DNA of 64,000 nt. It comes from Chaetoderma sp. LZ-2023a. Lineage: Eukaryota; Mollusca; Caudofoveata; Chaetodermatida; Chaetodermatidae. Location of the stretch: NCBI GenBank assembly GCA_034401795.1, contig CM067374.1, forward strand, positions 92,503,222 through 92,567,221, written 5' to 3'. Position numbers and translations under genes: made by a program. This document shows positions 40,118 through 53,394 of this stretch, piece after piece; positions within the stretch are counted from its first letter, which is position 1, and each line of letters starts with the position of its first letter. The notes beneath the pieces are model-generated. The model ran no database searches and was not told the origin of the DNA. It worked only from the letters and a program-made list of their open reading frames with translations.

Positions 40118-42047
40118 CTTTGTGAGTGATTCTGCATGCATATAATTAGAGAACGAATCCATTGGCTTCGGCTTTTCCAATGCCTCCATTGCACGACTTA
40201 AGGTTCGGTCAAGTAAATCTCGCATTCGAAGCATAAGCTTCTGGAGACCCATTTTCTTTAAGGACTTATCGACAAAGTATCTATACACAGATGTTTTAAC
40301 ATTTTCGTCCAGACTCAGTTCACTAGATGCTCGGGATAAAGTGGCAAAGCTTTGTGACATACTGGTTGGTCTTGGATATAGTTTGGTGGGTGTGCATGTC
40401 CCAGAGAGCGATTCTTCTAATAGAACAGGAGTAACACATCGAGAACTCTTTTCACTCCCTGTGAAAAACTGTACTTTCTTTGGAATAACAACTTTAAGCG
40501 GAGTCTGAGGCGATGACTGGTTATTTACGTCAAAATGGCTATCATCCATTTCAGAAGAATCATTATCACTATTGTTAGCATTCTGTAATTGGCGCGACAC
40601 TTTAGATAAATAGAAATTGCCTGTACTAGGACTTTTAGGTATAAAACTTGGCGACCCTTCACAAGAATCTTTATCAATCCAAGGCCAGTTAATCCCGGGC
40701 ATTCGATCAACGCCTATCACTGTAGCCAATAATTTCATTTTATGTCTTAGTTCACGAGTAATATTCAACCATAAACAAAGTGCTTCAACACGGTAAGAAA
40801 ATTCTTTGCTGTTATACAAATCATTTGATTTGGCAAAGGCCTTACATGATGGGTAAAGCCGTTCACAATGCTCTAATTTGGCTAAAAGTTCTTTAACTTT
40901 CTTAATAGCATGTCGCTGACAGTGTATCTGTTCTGGTGTCAGAGTGACAGTGTGAAAGGCTGGGGAGCTGATGGAGCACTCAGGAGATGGTGGGATGTTT
41001 AGACCACTAGCATAATAGGAGCTTATGGGAGAACCAACAACAAAGTTATTAAAGCTAGACACAGGTATCAAAGGCACTTCAACTTGTGGACTATTCACTG
41101 CTGAGTAAGTATGCAAAGAATCACATGCCATTCGAAAACCCATTATCTCGTTCAAAACGCTGCCTACTTTTTGACGTTCTACAAACACAATTTCATCCTG
41201 CTGATCGACACTTTTCCCAGCATGCCATGCTTGAAGGTCCAGCCATATAAGGTCATTCAGCCTGGTTTGCCACATCTCTTCCTCACTACTTAGTTGTCTT
41301 TTATAAGGGACAGCTTTCTCTTTCTCCTTCTTCATATTTGTACCTAATGAGATGAGAGTGGAGAACATTTTATAGAAATTCAGTCTCTCTGTTGGACATT
41401 GTTGATTGCATGAGGAATACATAGGACGAGGCTTTCCAGCTGGATGAATAACAGATGAAAAGCTGGTCGCCGTCCCATGGAAGGATTTCCGCCCTCGAAG
41501 CTGTTTGGAGCTCAGACTCCAACACCGGCCTCTATCCATAGCAGTGACATCTGAAACAGGTAGGGGCACCACTAAATCATCAACAGTAACATTAGAGGCA
41601 ATGTCCTCAGGGTTCTGCTTGACAAAGCGATCATAAGATCTGTTTGTTGTCATTGTCTTTTTTGACTCCTTACTATCGCGTCTTTTTCTTTCTTTAACAT
41701 TATCATTATCATGACAATCGTGAAAATTCTCACAATCAACAGTGCTCAAATTAGTCAATTTTAGGTCATCCCGACCATATTCTTCTTTTATAAGAGGAAC
41801 AACCTCATCATTAGCCTCATCAGTTTTGCTCGGCATCTTTTCAAGAGAACAGTCTTTCTCACGCTTACATGAGGCAAGCTTTCCTTTTTCCCTCCGAACA
41901 GCACGAAGATTTATAGGCGGTGTGATACTGTAGAGTTGATTGAATTGTTCATTGCCACACGAGCTGCCAAGCGAGTCTTGATGGTCATCATCCTCAAAGG
42001 TCTCTGGTGGCAAATATATGCGGTTAGGGCCATCAGGCAAAGTAGCA
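40118..42047 (-). CDS. MAP3K4: MAP3K4 large exon (N-terminal regulatory region)
   Basis: A 1930-base exon after acceptor TTTTCTCAG, ending before GTAAGAG; one base completes a codon from a missing upstream exon. Residues near the start resemble the vertebrate N-terminus (QLYSITPPINLRAVRRE against LYGTSPPSTPR). A charged, low-conservation stretch follows. The first strong match is CPTERLNFYKMFSTLISL, in the area that binds GADD45 in vertebrate MTK1/MAP3K4. Next come LNDLIWLDLQAWHAGKSV, VKELLAKLEHCERLYPS and VEALCLWLNITRELRHKMKL, each with clear vertebrate counterparts. A Ser/Pro-rich linker follows, and the exon closes with YFVDKSLKKMGLQKLMLRMR. The rest of the N-terminus should be encoded upstream of 42047. 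Confidence 0.92.
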
Positions 42048-44569
42048 CTGAGAAAATAAAGAACATTGTACAGTTTTATAGTAATTAATACAGTTTTTCA
42101 AATCTTACTTCTTATTGACAAATTTTACATAAATCGACCAAATTCCTAAATTAAGCAGTCTAAACCTTGTAAAATACCATTCTAATGCATACAGGTAATA
42201 GGCGCACACAAACAACAGAATAAATCTGCAAAGTGTTATTTAAATCAGGAAACTTCTAATCATACAGAGTGAAATGTTGTTTGAAACAAGAGTCCCAAGG
42301 GGCCTGTATCACTCCCGTGGATCATAGGCATTTCAACTAGAAAGGCCATCAGCTATAAGTAGAACCCTAATGAGTTGACCAGAATAGTAACAAGAACACA
42401 GTGGCCATGGTTTTTTTACGCCTCAACTTCCCTTGAAAAAACCTTTAATGGTCCTTAGTCTCTAATTATATCTCCCAAATTTCGGCCCGATCGTTTCAGC
42501 GGTTCTGGAGAAGTTACTTTTGCAAAAACTACCTCATTCAAGATGGCTGATGAACCATTTTGCCAATCAAGTTCCCTTGAATAAATTAGTTTCAACGCTT
42601 GCGTTAGATCATATTGCATGAGTTTTGAATCGATCCCCTAAGCAGTTTCATAGATTTTTAAATCGGCCAAAATCCAAAATGGCCACCAGTCAAATTGGCC
42701 AATCAGCTTCCTTTGAACAAATTTGGAGCCTTATGCCTGCCATAAGGATGCTTCCTGCCCAATATAATTGAAATCGTTATAGTGTTGCTTGAGAAGTTCT
42801 TTAAATAACAAGAGCCATCAGAAGACGGCATATCCCCCCGGATCCAAACATTTCAGATAAACATACATCGTAGTCAAACTGTAGTTGTGTTGACATCTTG
42901 AAATAATTGCCAGAGATGGACGCACTGACAGACTGACACACATACATTCTATACAGCCGCATAGATGTACAGCCATATGGATAGCACATGCACATCTTCA
43001 AATGGTGATGAGAATCCGTACTAAGTTTCAATAGAATCACAGATAAATTGTAGGAGTTGTGTTGACAAGAAATGATTGGTACTGCAGTTTATGTATTGGC
43101 TTAAAGGTATTAAAGGGAGATAATGCTGTAATGAATAATTTTCTGGCTGCGAAAAAAGCACATGCATATCTTCGGATGGTAATGACTAGATTTACCATGT
43201 TTCAAAAGAATTGTAACTATACCATAGGAGTTACATTGACAAGGATGGACCGACAGACGACCCATACATTTTGGACAGATAGATGGATGTACAAGTATAC
43301 TGATAGCACATGCACATCTTCATGTCGTAATGATAACACATACCAAGTTTCAAAAGAATCGTAGCTAAACTGTAGGCATTGCGTTGACAAATGATTGGCA
43401 ATGCAGTTTATGTATCGGCTTTAAGATATTTAAAGGGTGATAACTCTGTAATGAATAATTTTTTGGCCACGAAAAACGCACATGCACATCTGCACATGAT
43501 ACTGATAATGTGGACAAAATTTAACGTTAATCCATTGAGACCTCTAGGAGTTGCGTTGACAAGAAATGATTGTCAGAGATGGATGAACTGACAGACAGAC
43601 ATACATACATACATTTTGGACAGACTGATGGACGTACAGGTACACGGATAACACATGATACTGATAATGTGGACAAAATTTAAAGTTAATCCATTGAGAC
43701 CTCTAGGAGTTGCATTGACAAGAGATGATTGTCAGAGACGGATGGACTGACAGACGGACATACATACATTTTGGACAGACGGATGGACGTACAAGTTTAC
43801 GGATAGCACATGCACACCTTCACGTGGTAATGATAACATGTACCAATTTTCAAAGAATCGGAGCTAAACTGTAGGAGGAGTTGCATTGATAAGAAATGAT
43901 TGGCAATGCAGTTTATGTATCGGCTTTACGATATTTAAAGGGGGATAACTCTGTAATGAAATATTTTTCAGCAGCAAAAAACCCACATGCACATCTGCAC
44001 ATGATACTGATAATGGCGACGAAATTTAAAGTTAATCCACTGAGACCTCTAGGAGGAGTTACGTTGACAAGAAATGATTGTCAGAGATGGATGGACTGAC
44101 AGACAGACATACATACATACATTTTGGACAGACGGATGGATGTACAGGTACACGGAGAGCACATGCACACCTACACGCGGTAATGATAACACGTACCAAT
44201 TTCCAAAAGGATCGGAGCTAACTGTAGGAGTTGCGTTGACAAGAAATGATTGGCAACGCAGTTTATGTCTTGGCTTTAAGATATTTAAAGGGGGATAACT
44301 CTGTAATGAAAATTTTTTGGTTGCGAAAAAAGCACATGCACATCTGCACATGTTACTGATCTTCTTCTTCTTTTCGTTCGCTGATCATACCGCCAGTCCT
44401 ATGTTACTGATAACGTGGACGAAATTTTAAGTTAATCCATTGAGAGTTGCGTTGACAAGACGGGGACAGATGGATGGACGGACATGCTGATCGCAATATC
44501 CCCCCACCCCGTCTTCGAAACCAGGGCGATAAAAACTTGATGGAGGGATGGACAACGGATGGTCACCAC

Positions 44570-46336
44570 TAGACTTGCATGATTTTTCGATTTAATTGTA
44601 AAGTTTGATTTATTTTTAAAATCGCGATTTTTACAATGTTATTGAGGAAAAATCGGAAAATTGTCAAAAATTTCATGCTTGTTTATGCTTAAAATCTGAA
44701 GTGTGTACTTTTCCGTCGTATTTTATCAATACATGAGCACAATTATAATCGATTCACGCCTGTGTTCATTGTGTTTATATCCCGCCATGCCATGCATGTG
44801 TCGAATAATTGCTAATAACAACACAAAAGCGATATGATAAACAAGCTAACAATAGCTAGGTAACACCTTTGCCATTGAGAAAGCCAGCTAGTTACGCCAT
44901 CGAATCACCATATAATTTTCTTTCTTTCGCTGCAGACCCTGAGTCTGTCGTGAAATGCCAAGTATATACTTAGTTGCAGTGTTAAGCTGCGTTTACCTGG
45001 CACATGGGGTGCAGAATGCGGAACGCGGAATAGAAAGCGGGTATGCGGAATGCGGGTAAAATATCACGTGTACCATTTACCTGCACATGGAATCATTGCA
45101 TTATTTTATTGCATTTTTATTGGTGATATTGCGATATTTCCATCAAATTTCTTTGAAAAGCGACAGCACATTTTTTTACACTTTGATATCTAGCTTTCCA
45201 CTGAGACCATTAAAAAATGTTTATGTACGGAGGCGAGAGATGCAGATCCAAAACGGCAGATATTGATGACTAGATTAAGAAATGATACCTTGGCCTAATC
45301 TAATAACATGTAATTATAATATTACTGATTTCCAATTTTTTTCGACAAATTAGTTCTTATCATTTTAGCCGATGCATCAACTTTAACTACTTAGATCACC
45401 CCTTCGTTGCTAGGTTACATGTGCTATATTCCGCAATGGAATCTTTTCTGTCCGGAAAAATCGCTACACCGAGCGATCGGTTTTTCCGCATCACGCCGTT
45501 CCACATTCCACATGCCGCTTACCACGTGCAGGTAAATGGATGAAGGAAAATAGTAAAGAGCGATAAGAAGTATATTCCGCATTCCATTTCCGCAACCCGC
45601 TTTTCGCATTCTGCATGCCAGGTAAACGCAGCTTTAAGCAATCAGTGAACATACTTCTTTTTAATTCGAGAGTTAGCAATTTCAGGCGGTGTAATAATTT
45701 TTCCTTTTTGATTCGGTTGTCATGTCTAATTAAAGAAAATAAAGCAACAGCATTCCAGATTGTTTTATTTTGAACTGTGCATTCTGTTGATTACTCTTAA
45801 ATGTAAATCGTACATTCTGAAAGCAACTATAAACTGCACTATAGGATGAGTTTACGCCGTTACACTCGTACCTACTCAAAGCTACCATCCTATGTATGAG
45901 GATTGCGCAGTATCTCCCCGGGTACTAATATTACTGTCTTCGCGCTACTCGGGTAATGACCTAAACTTGTCCTACAAAGGGAGGCTATAAGCGGAAACTG
46001 GTACATCACATAATTTATATTTTTTCTCGGCAACATTTTATATCAAATTTTGATAAAAAAAATAATGTTTATTAAACTATACGCAATATTTAGGCGGTCA
46101 AAATTAATAATTTCGTTCCCACGATGATGGATATAAGGTATACATAACATTAAGCTTAGACATAGGATGGTAAGAATTTGTCGCTATTTTTGTATAATTT
46201 ATTTCAACTTTTTCTAGAAACAAGTCACGTTACCGCAGTTTATACTTTGACAATTTGGACCCACGATTTAATCGAAAATCGCTACTTTTTTACAAAATCG
46301 ATCGCGATGTTTCAAAGCAAAAATCGTGCAAGCCTA
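44570..46336. mobile_element. hAT-like element, non-autonomous
   Basis: The termini are TAGACTTGCATGATTTTTCG and, inverted, TAGGCTTGCACGATTTTTGC. The flanks are perfect 8-bp duplications GTCACCAC (44562-44569 and 46337-46344). The interior has no transposase and contains a nested TTAA-flanked MITE (44986-45633). The ends resemble those of the MITE at 22650-23106. Confidence 0.88.
44986..45633. mobile_element. MITE with GCTGCGTTTACCTGGCA ends
   Basis: TTAA (44982-44985 and 45634-45637) flanks GCTGCGTTTACCTGGCA and its complement. Inside, purine-rich GGAATGCGG-type words repeat on both arms. It is nested in the hAT-like element, so it arrived later. Confidence 0.72.
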
Positions 46337-46395
46337 GTCACCACAGCATAAAGGGATTAAGCGCACTTGGACTTTTAGGCCAGGTGAGCTAAAAA

Positions 46396-47089
46396 TCAGT
46401 CAAAATACGTAATGGCCACTAAAAAAATTTACCAACTGCCTTTGTTTGAAAAAAATGTATATCTCTATGCACTAAGGATGATTTCTGCCAAATATAATTG
46501 AAATCGGCCCAGTGGTTCGTGAGAAGACATTTGAAAATTCCTATCGCTTTAGTAGCTTTTTGGTTGGAAAAAGATACAAGATGGCCGCCAAACCATTACT
46601 CCGACAGTTTCGAAAATGGCATATTTGAAACCAGAACATACAAGAATTCCGCGGAATTAAATGTCTCGCCTGTCTCCTGTTTGTCACAGTGGCATTGACG
46701 TTTGACCCTGTGACAAACATTATAGGTAACTATGTATTTAATTTTAGTTCCAATAGAATTAACCAATCCTGAAATATAATTGATTTGCTGAATGGAAAAA
46801 CTAAAGGTTGAAAAAGCAGAGGTCAAATAGAAATATTAGAATGGCCTTGACCTTTGATCTGGTGACCTGCATGTCACCATCCTGTATCCTCTTGTACCAA
46901 AGTTGTTTTTTATTAGGGTTAAGTAATCCTGAAAATAACATGATAAGATTTACAAAGCCTAACAAGCGGTCCGCCAACGGCACATAATACCCTGCCATGA
47001 TGACAAACCAATGAATGAGAGCTATCAGAAAATATTTATTTTCTTCCTCAGCCCCATCAGACCAGGCATCTTTATGAAGTGTCAAAGCG
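46396..47089. other. Repeat remnants, no gene
   Basis: Degenerate pieces of the AGATGGCCGCC / ACCTTGACC type repeats. The recurring AATGACCTTGACCTTTGA-like phrase also appears at 48270-48470. No exon. Confidence 0.5.
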
Positions 47090-48240
47090 CTCCGTTAAAC
47101 GATCAAGGAGGTATCATCCAGAAACCAATTTTAAAGATGGCTGCCGCTGACTGGCGGCCATATTAGATTTTGGATTATCGTAAATTTCGATAAGTTTCTT
47201 CACCAGACATATTCCAACGACCGTAGGAAGCATTCCAATAAATGAAATCCAGAAACCAAATTTCAAGATGGCAGCCCATGGCTGGCAGCCATCTTAGAGT
47301 TCGGATCGTCGTCAATTTCGATAGGTTTCTTCTCCACACCTAGTCCAACCACCCTATGAACTTTCAAAGGGATCCGATAAACGATAATGGAGTTATGATC
47401 TAGAAACCAATTTTCAAGATGGCCACCGGTAGCTGGCAGCCATCTTGGATTTTGGATCATTGTCGATTTCTATAGCTTTCTTCCTCAGACCTAGTCCAAA
47501 CACTCTGAAGTTTCAAAGCGATCCGATAAACGGTAACAGAGTTATCATCCAGAAACCAATTTTCATGATGGCCGCCTGTGGCTGGTGGCCATCTTGGATT
47601 TCGGATCATCATCTATTTCGAGAGGTTTCTTCCGCAGACCTAGCCCAATCACTCTATGAAGCTTCAAAGCGATCCGATAAACTGTAACGGAGTTATCATC
47701 CAGAACCCAATTTTCAAGATGGCTACTGGTGGCTGGCGGCCATCTGGGATTTCGGATCAGTGTCAGTTTCGATAGGTTTCTTCCCCAGTCCTAGTCCAAC
47801 CACTCCATGACGTTTCAAAGCGATCCGATAAACGGTAACGGAATTATCATCCGGAAACCAATCTTCAAGATGGACGGCAGTGGTTGGTGGCCATCTTGGA
47901 TTTTGGATCATCGTCGATTTCGAGATTTCTTTCTCAGGCCTAGTCCCACCACCCTATGAAGTTTCAATGCGATCCGACAAATGGTAACGGAGTTATCATC
48001 CGGAAACCAATTTTCAAGATGGCCGACGGTAGCTGGCGGCCATCTTGGATTTCGGATCATCGTCGATTTCGATAGGTTTCTTCCCAAGACCTAGTCCAAC
48101 CACGCTATGAAGTTTCAATGTGATCCGACAAACAGTAACGCAGTTATCATCCGCCTGCCCGCCCGCCCGCCCGGACGTATGGGCGGCTCCATTACATACA
48201 TGTAATACCCCGCCAAATTTTTTGGCGGGGTATAAAAACC
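47090..48240. repeat. Tandem array, 150-bp units
   Basis: Units carry CAAGATGGCCGCC, CATCTTGGATTTCGGATCAT, CTTCCCCAGACCTAGTCCAA and CGATCCGATAAACGGTAACG. The GATCCGATAAA anchor falls at 47371, 47520, 47671, 47822, 47971 and 48122, a spacing of 149-151. Two more degraded units lie to the left. It ends in a hairpin (ACCCCGCC...GGCGGGGT) at 48205-48231. Related arrays lie at 50640-50990 and 53470-54360. Confidence 0.85.
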
Positions 48241-48649
48241 TAACATTGAAAAATAACAAAGTTCTGTAGAGGTCAGAATGACCTTGACCTTCGACGTTGT
48301 GACTTCAGTGTCAACATTCTGCTTCCTAACATCATAGGTAACAATGTATCTAAGTTCAGTTTCAATAAGATTAATCAATCCTGAAAGATAAGGCGAGATG
48401 TTTTGCTAAACGCAAAAACTTTATGTTGAAAAAACTGAGTTTTGTATCAAGGTCACAATGACCTTGCAACTCCAACACCATCACGCTGCTTCCTGAGATT
48501 ATAGGTAACCATGTATCCAAGTTTAGTTGCAATAGGCTTAACCAATCCTGAAATATAAGCGGAGAAGTTTTGCTAAACACAGAACCTTAATGTTGACGCC
48601 GCCACCATCGCCATCGGAAAAGTGATACCTATGTCTCGCTTTCTCCTTC

Positions 48650-49929
48650 GCAGACGAGACAAAAACCTGTATAAAACTAATTTAGGCTTCAAAATCCATC
48701 AAATGAAAAATCCAATATGGCCACCAAACACGTTGCATTTTGATTGGTCCGCAGTGGCCATGTGTTTTTAATGCATAAACCTCACTTGAACAAACTTTAA
48801 TGGTGCATAATCGCTAATGATATCCCCCTCAAATTTCAGCCAGATCCATTCATCGGTTCTGGAGAAGTTGTTTCCACAAAAAGTAGGTCATCCACAATGG
48901 CTGCGAAACCAGCGAAACCATTTGAAATAAAAGACCAGTTCTGGTCACACGTCCCCCGACCAGGGCTTTTTAGTACAACCCCAATTTTTTAAATCCAAAT
49001 ATTGTACACTCTTTCAAGAAATCAAGGGGAATTACTTTGGTGATTACAGACAGATTTCGGCCAAATGCAATCCCACTCAATATCTTATGCAAAGGGATGT
49101 ATTTTTGAAATTTGAATTGAATCCATCCAGCATAACTGAAGTTATCAAAAGGAAACCAAATATTTTTGCGGTTTTTCAAGAAATCAAGGGGGATAACTCT
49201 GGTGAGTCTCTGAGGTCTTGTCATAAGGTGATATTCCAAATTTCAAATGAATGCCAGTCGGAATCCATTAACACTAACTGAAGTTATCGAGCGGAAACCA
49301 CATATTTTACGATTTTTCAAGAAATCAAGGGCATAACTCTGGTGTGTCTGGACACATTCCGCGGATATGCAATCACCACCGAGGTCTTGTCATAAGGAGT
49401 TGACATTCCAAATTTGGAATGAATCCATTCAAGCTAACTAATGTTATCGAGCGGAAACCACATATTTTACTATTTTTCATGAAATGAAGGGGGATAACTC
49501 CGGTGTTTCTGGACAGATTTCGTCGATATGCAATCCCCACCGAGGTGTTGTCATAAAGAGTTGACATACCACATTTGGAATGAATCCATTCAAGCTAACT
49601 AAAGTTATCAGGTGGAAACTAAATGCGGACGCACGGATGGGACCCGTTTCTATAATCCCCGCTGACGATGTCGGGGGACTAAAAATATGCTTCAGATCTT
49701 GCCCTAAATCATATTTCATGCATTTTGAATCAATCCACCAAGCAATTTTGGAAAAGATTTTTAAAGACATTTCTAAAAAATCTGCCAAAATCCAAGATGG
49801 CCACCGGCCCTATTGGTCGATCGGTTTCGTTTGAACAAACTTGCATTCCTATATCCTAAGGATGCTTCCTGCCAAATATGGATGCCACAGAATAAGTTCA
49901 TGTGCCCTTTCAGACCAGGTGAGCTAACA
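48650..49929. repeat. Dispersed tandem-unit repeat
   Basis: Units of about 160-180 bp contain TTTTTCAAGAAATCAAGGG, GGATAACTCTGGTG and AATGAATCCATTCAAGCTAA. The right end is AGACCAGGTGAGCTAAC, as in the family at 5733. Not coding. Confidence 0.6.
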
Positions 49930-50004
49930 AATGGTCACATGGCCATAACCCTCACATGAAGCAAATCTAACTACAAGCATGCATGAATACTCATACAATA
50001 CTAT

Positions 50005-50360
50005 TTTATGTAATCCTCGTGATATATAATATATTATATATATTGAAATTCTGATATCTGGTGCTTTGGGTTTCAATATTTCAAATTGATTTAAACACAC
50101 CTAAAAGTGGATGGAGCATTTCTAGATAAGCTCTGCCCACTTTTAGGTGTGTCGAAATTAATTTGAAATACTGAAACCCAAAGCATCAGATATCAAAATT
50201 TCAATATATATATATATATATCACGAGGATTTCATAAAATATGAATCATTTCTAGCATAGCTCCGCCTATTTCTAGATAAGCTCCGCCCATTTTTAGGTG
50301 TTTTGAAATCAATTTGAAATATTGAAACCCAAAGCACCAGATATCAAAATTTTGAGCTAA
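50005..50360. repeat. Inverted repeat element with three arms
   Basis: CTGATATCTGGTGCTTTGGG lies at about 50053 and is inverted at about 50172-50195 and again at 50328-50343. Between are GCTCTGCCCACTTTTAGGTG units and ATATATAT tracts. Confidence 0.65.
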
Positions 50361-50399
50361 CTATACACGTAAGCTGCGACATATTTTTTAACTCTTAAA

Positions 50400-51107
50400 T
50401 TTGACCGAGGGCTTTTCAGCTCCCAGTCAAATCAGTTTCAAAATATCCAACAGAATGTATATTAATGGTTAATGCCTCTGCAGCACTTGGTCTTGAAGAA
50501 TATCCACTTAAAGGCCAAGATCGGACTATCTTTAACATGAGCTCCACAAACGGCGCATAATACCCCGCCATGACGACAAACCAACAAATGAGACCTATCA
50601 GAAAACAGAGATTTCTTCCTCAGACGCAGACCAGTAACCCTATGAAGTATCAAAGCGATCCGTTAAACGGTCAAGGAGTTATCATCCAGAAACAAATTGG
50701 CTGGCAGCCATATTGGATTTCGGATTATTGTAAATTTCAATAAGTTTCTTCACCAGACGTAGTTGAACCACCCTATAGTTTTCAAAGCGATCCGATAAAT
50801 GCTAACAGAATTATCATCCGGAAACCAATTTTCAAGCTGGCCGCTGGTGCCTGGCGGCCAGCTTGAATTTCAGATCATTGTCAATTTTGCTATGTTACTT
50901 CCCCAGACCTACTCCAACCACACTATTAAGTTTCAAAACGATCTGATAAACAGTTAGGGAATTATCATCCGGAAACCAATTTTCAATTCCTGACAAAAGG
51001 AACTAGAAAATATTATTTGACTCAGAGGGCCCCGCAATCAATGAAATTACCTTTCTCTATGTAGTAGCGAGTAATTTTATTCAACGACTTTATATTATTA
51101 ATAAGAG
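50400..51107. repeat. Short array of 150-bp units
   Basis: A half stem-loop (TCAAATCAGTTTCAAAATAT at about 50438) is followed by an ACCCCGCCATGACGACAAAC start. Two to three units of the 47090 array type follow, breaking off at about 50985. Confidence 0.6.
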
Positions 51108-51840
51108 GTCCAAGAGCCTTAATGCTCACCTGGACCATTAGCATTTGAACCATTAGCATTTGAACAGATTACAAAATTGGGAAATCAGTACAATCGATAT
51201 TTAGAGGAAATTTATAATGAACGCTGACCACACAATCACATTGAACCTTAGGTTCCATCCAGCCAATACAAAAATCCAATATGGCCAAACCCAAAATTTT
51301 GATTGATCCATGACAACCATGTTTTATCAACGATCACGTTCCCTTGAACAAATCACCTTTTAGTTATTGATGAAATTAAATTTAATGAGTTTCTGCCTGA
51401 TCCGGACACTAGTTCGTGAGAAGTCATTTTGGAAAACAACAAGGCCACTGGAACAAGCAGTTAATGAGAAGCATTTTAAATGCCGAACAAATTGGTCAAT
51501 CAAAATTCTGTACACATGCTCTGAACCATACCACTCTAGGGTCCCTCCAACCGAGTTTGCTTGAAATCGGCCAAGCGGTTAACGAGGATGCTTTTACCCA
51601 ATTTACAGAAATTTTCAGAAAATTCAAGATGGCCGGCGTAAAAATTTACTAATAAAAATTCTGTGTATAAATTCCGAAACCTACCAGCCTAGTATCTTTC
51701 CAGCCAAGTCTGGTTGAAATTGCCCAAACAGTTAATAAAGAGTAGAATTTTAAACGATTTCCAGCCATTTTTTTGAAAATTCAAGATGACCGCCCAAAAT
51801 ATTGATCAATCAGAATTCTGAAGCATACCACTCTAGAATG
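51108..51840. repeat. Dispersed repeat, AAGAGGTCCAAGAGCC type
   Basis: The start motif is followed by CTCACCTGGACCATT, then units with GGTTGAAATTGCCCAAACAG and AATTCAAGATGGCC. It is truncated at the right. Confidence 0.55.
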
Positions 51841-53394
51841 ACAAAATCATAATCAGGATACGGAGAGGAATATTTGGCTTTGTTGGCCAAGATTTAGCCA
51901 GAGTTGAGGTATATGCAGGCTTCATACAATGTAAGGCATGTCAGGGATTGACTGAATAGAGACAGATGGATACAGTCTAGAACAATTCATGCAAATGGCA
52001 CCATGCCAACTACTATCCAGACATGGGGCCAAATAGTTTTTAACATATTTAAATGCAAATACGTCACATTTGAAAATCTTCTAATGCAATTTATGCAAAT
52101 ACTTGAAATTTCAAATTCTCGCATGCAAATAGTTGAAATCTAAAATGTTCAACTGCAAATATTTGAATACAAGCCGTATTTAAATGTACCTTAGTACTCA
52201 GCTGTCCAAAGTTGATTGTTTATGGCAAGATATATGGTTCAAAGATTTAAAGTATCCATGCTGTAATGGCTGAACCACTTATAAAGCCAGTCATTCCAAT
52301 TGTGTTTAAAAAAAATATTCCTCTATTGACCTTACAATAGATGCAACAGTATTTTTTTAGGTTCTCCAGTGAAAACCAACTGAAGAATGTATATTAAGCC
52401 TTGCAACAATGGTCCCCCTTTATGTCAATATCAAAGCAACCATAAACGAAATCTGTTGAATATTTTGAAATTCATTTTTCCGTCAAAGTCTATAAGGCAG
52501 CACTGGCTTCCAGTCAAATCATCTTCAAAATAATCAACAGCTTTTGCTCATATGGTTGTTTTGAACTTTGTGTGTCAGGATTTTCTCATTAAGTGTGTTA
52601 AATCTTCCCAACTGGTAGAATGATTGTCATCCTCGACTTTGATGATAGTACCTTCCACTCACATCAGCCAAAAAATTGCTTCTGCAGTGGTCTTGAGAAA
52701 TATCCATTTGCAGACCAATAGAAGGCTATTTTTTTAAATTTACAACTAGGATGACTGGCTCGATAATCACATTTTCTATGATAAAATTTAAATTTTCATG
52801 AACAAATTCGAGGGTTAAAGGGTTAATCTGTCTTTGATAAAGACTCTAACAATACTAGCAGTCACATCTAGACTCACTGACAGAAACCATACTTGAAGGA
52901 ATCCTTGCAGTATAATAACAATTGCTTACTTAATAATTTGAAACTAATTTGACTGTCATTGTTACCTTAGGCAGCAGCATTAGCTTCCAGTGAAATTAGT
53001 TTTGAAACATTCAGCAAATTTCTAGCACAGCCAAAATAAAATCATTTAATTTAACAGTCAAAGGGTTATCCGTCCTTAGTAAAAACTTCTAACAACGGAG
53101 GAACACCTCCAGTAAGACTAGACAAACCCAAGTCTACTTCATCTATATGTTATAGAACATTGTAATTTAAATGATTTCGGGGTTCAGATAAATTCCCAAT
53201 TGAATAACTTAGAAAATAAAACAAGTCAATTTCTTTCAAATGTGTTAAAAATGTATGTTCAGGGATAAATTATTGAATACATATTTACTACATGTACATG
53301 TATTATACATGTATGTAGAAAATCACAGATAATTTTTAGTTAATTTAAATAACCGAAAGTCATTTATATCATCTTTATATTGTAACAAGAACTC
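51841..53394. repeat. Intergenic repeats, two stem-loops
   Basis: Stem-loops of the TTGAATATTTTGAAA family lie at about 52450-52547 and 52930-53010. Short AAATAC/TGCAAAT-rich repeats lie at 52040-52180. No gene recognised. Confidence 0.5.

Larger units (their letters stand above)
5309..42047 (-). other. MAP3K4: MAP3K4-like host gene body (nine exons visible, both ends missing)
   Basis: Nine exons on the minus strand splice into one open frame colinear with vertebrate MAP3K4, the MAP kinase kinase kinase that couples GADD45 and stress signals to p38 and JNK. Exons in transcript order are 42047-40118, 36747-36451, 23275-23108, 19002-18845, 14378-14148, 11417-11318, 9236-9153, 8624-8352 and 5458-5309. 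Every border has GT/AG and the phases agree. Visible coding length is 3391 bases, about 1130 codons. The first exon(s) lie upstream of 42047 and were not found in this window. The last exons, including the Ser/Thr kinase domain, lie left of base 1. Introns are about 3.4, 13.2, 4.1, 4.5, 2.7, 2.1, 0.5 and 2.9 kb and filled with transposons. Confidence 0.9.
42288..46395. repeat. Composite dispersed repeat with long tandem units
   Basis: It begins CAAGAGTCCCAAGGGGCCTG and ends GGCCAGGTGAGCTAAAAA, like the 5733 repeat. From 43050 to 44500, units of about 300-480 bp repeat AAATGATTGGCAATGCAGTT, GGGATAACTCTGTAATGAA, ACATACATTTTGGACAGAC and AGCACATGCACA. A short (GAA)n-tailed fragment lies at 44358-44402. 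A hAT element (44570-46336) interrupts the right end. Confidence 0.65.

Noticed and set aside
47090..48240. CRISPR-like array
   Set aside because: Repeats are contiguous degenerate 150-bp units without spacers, in a eukaryotic context.
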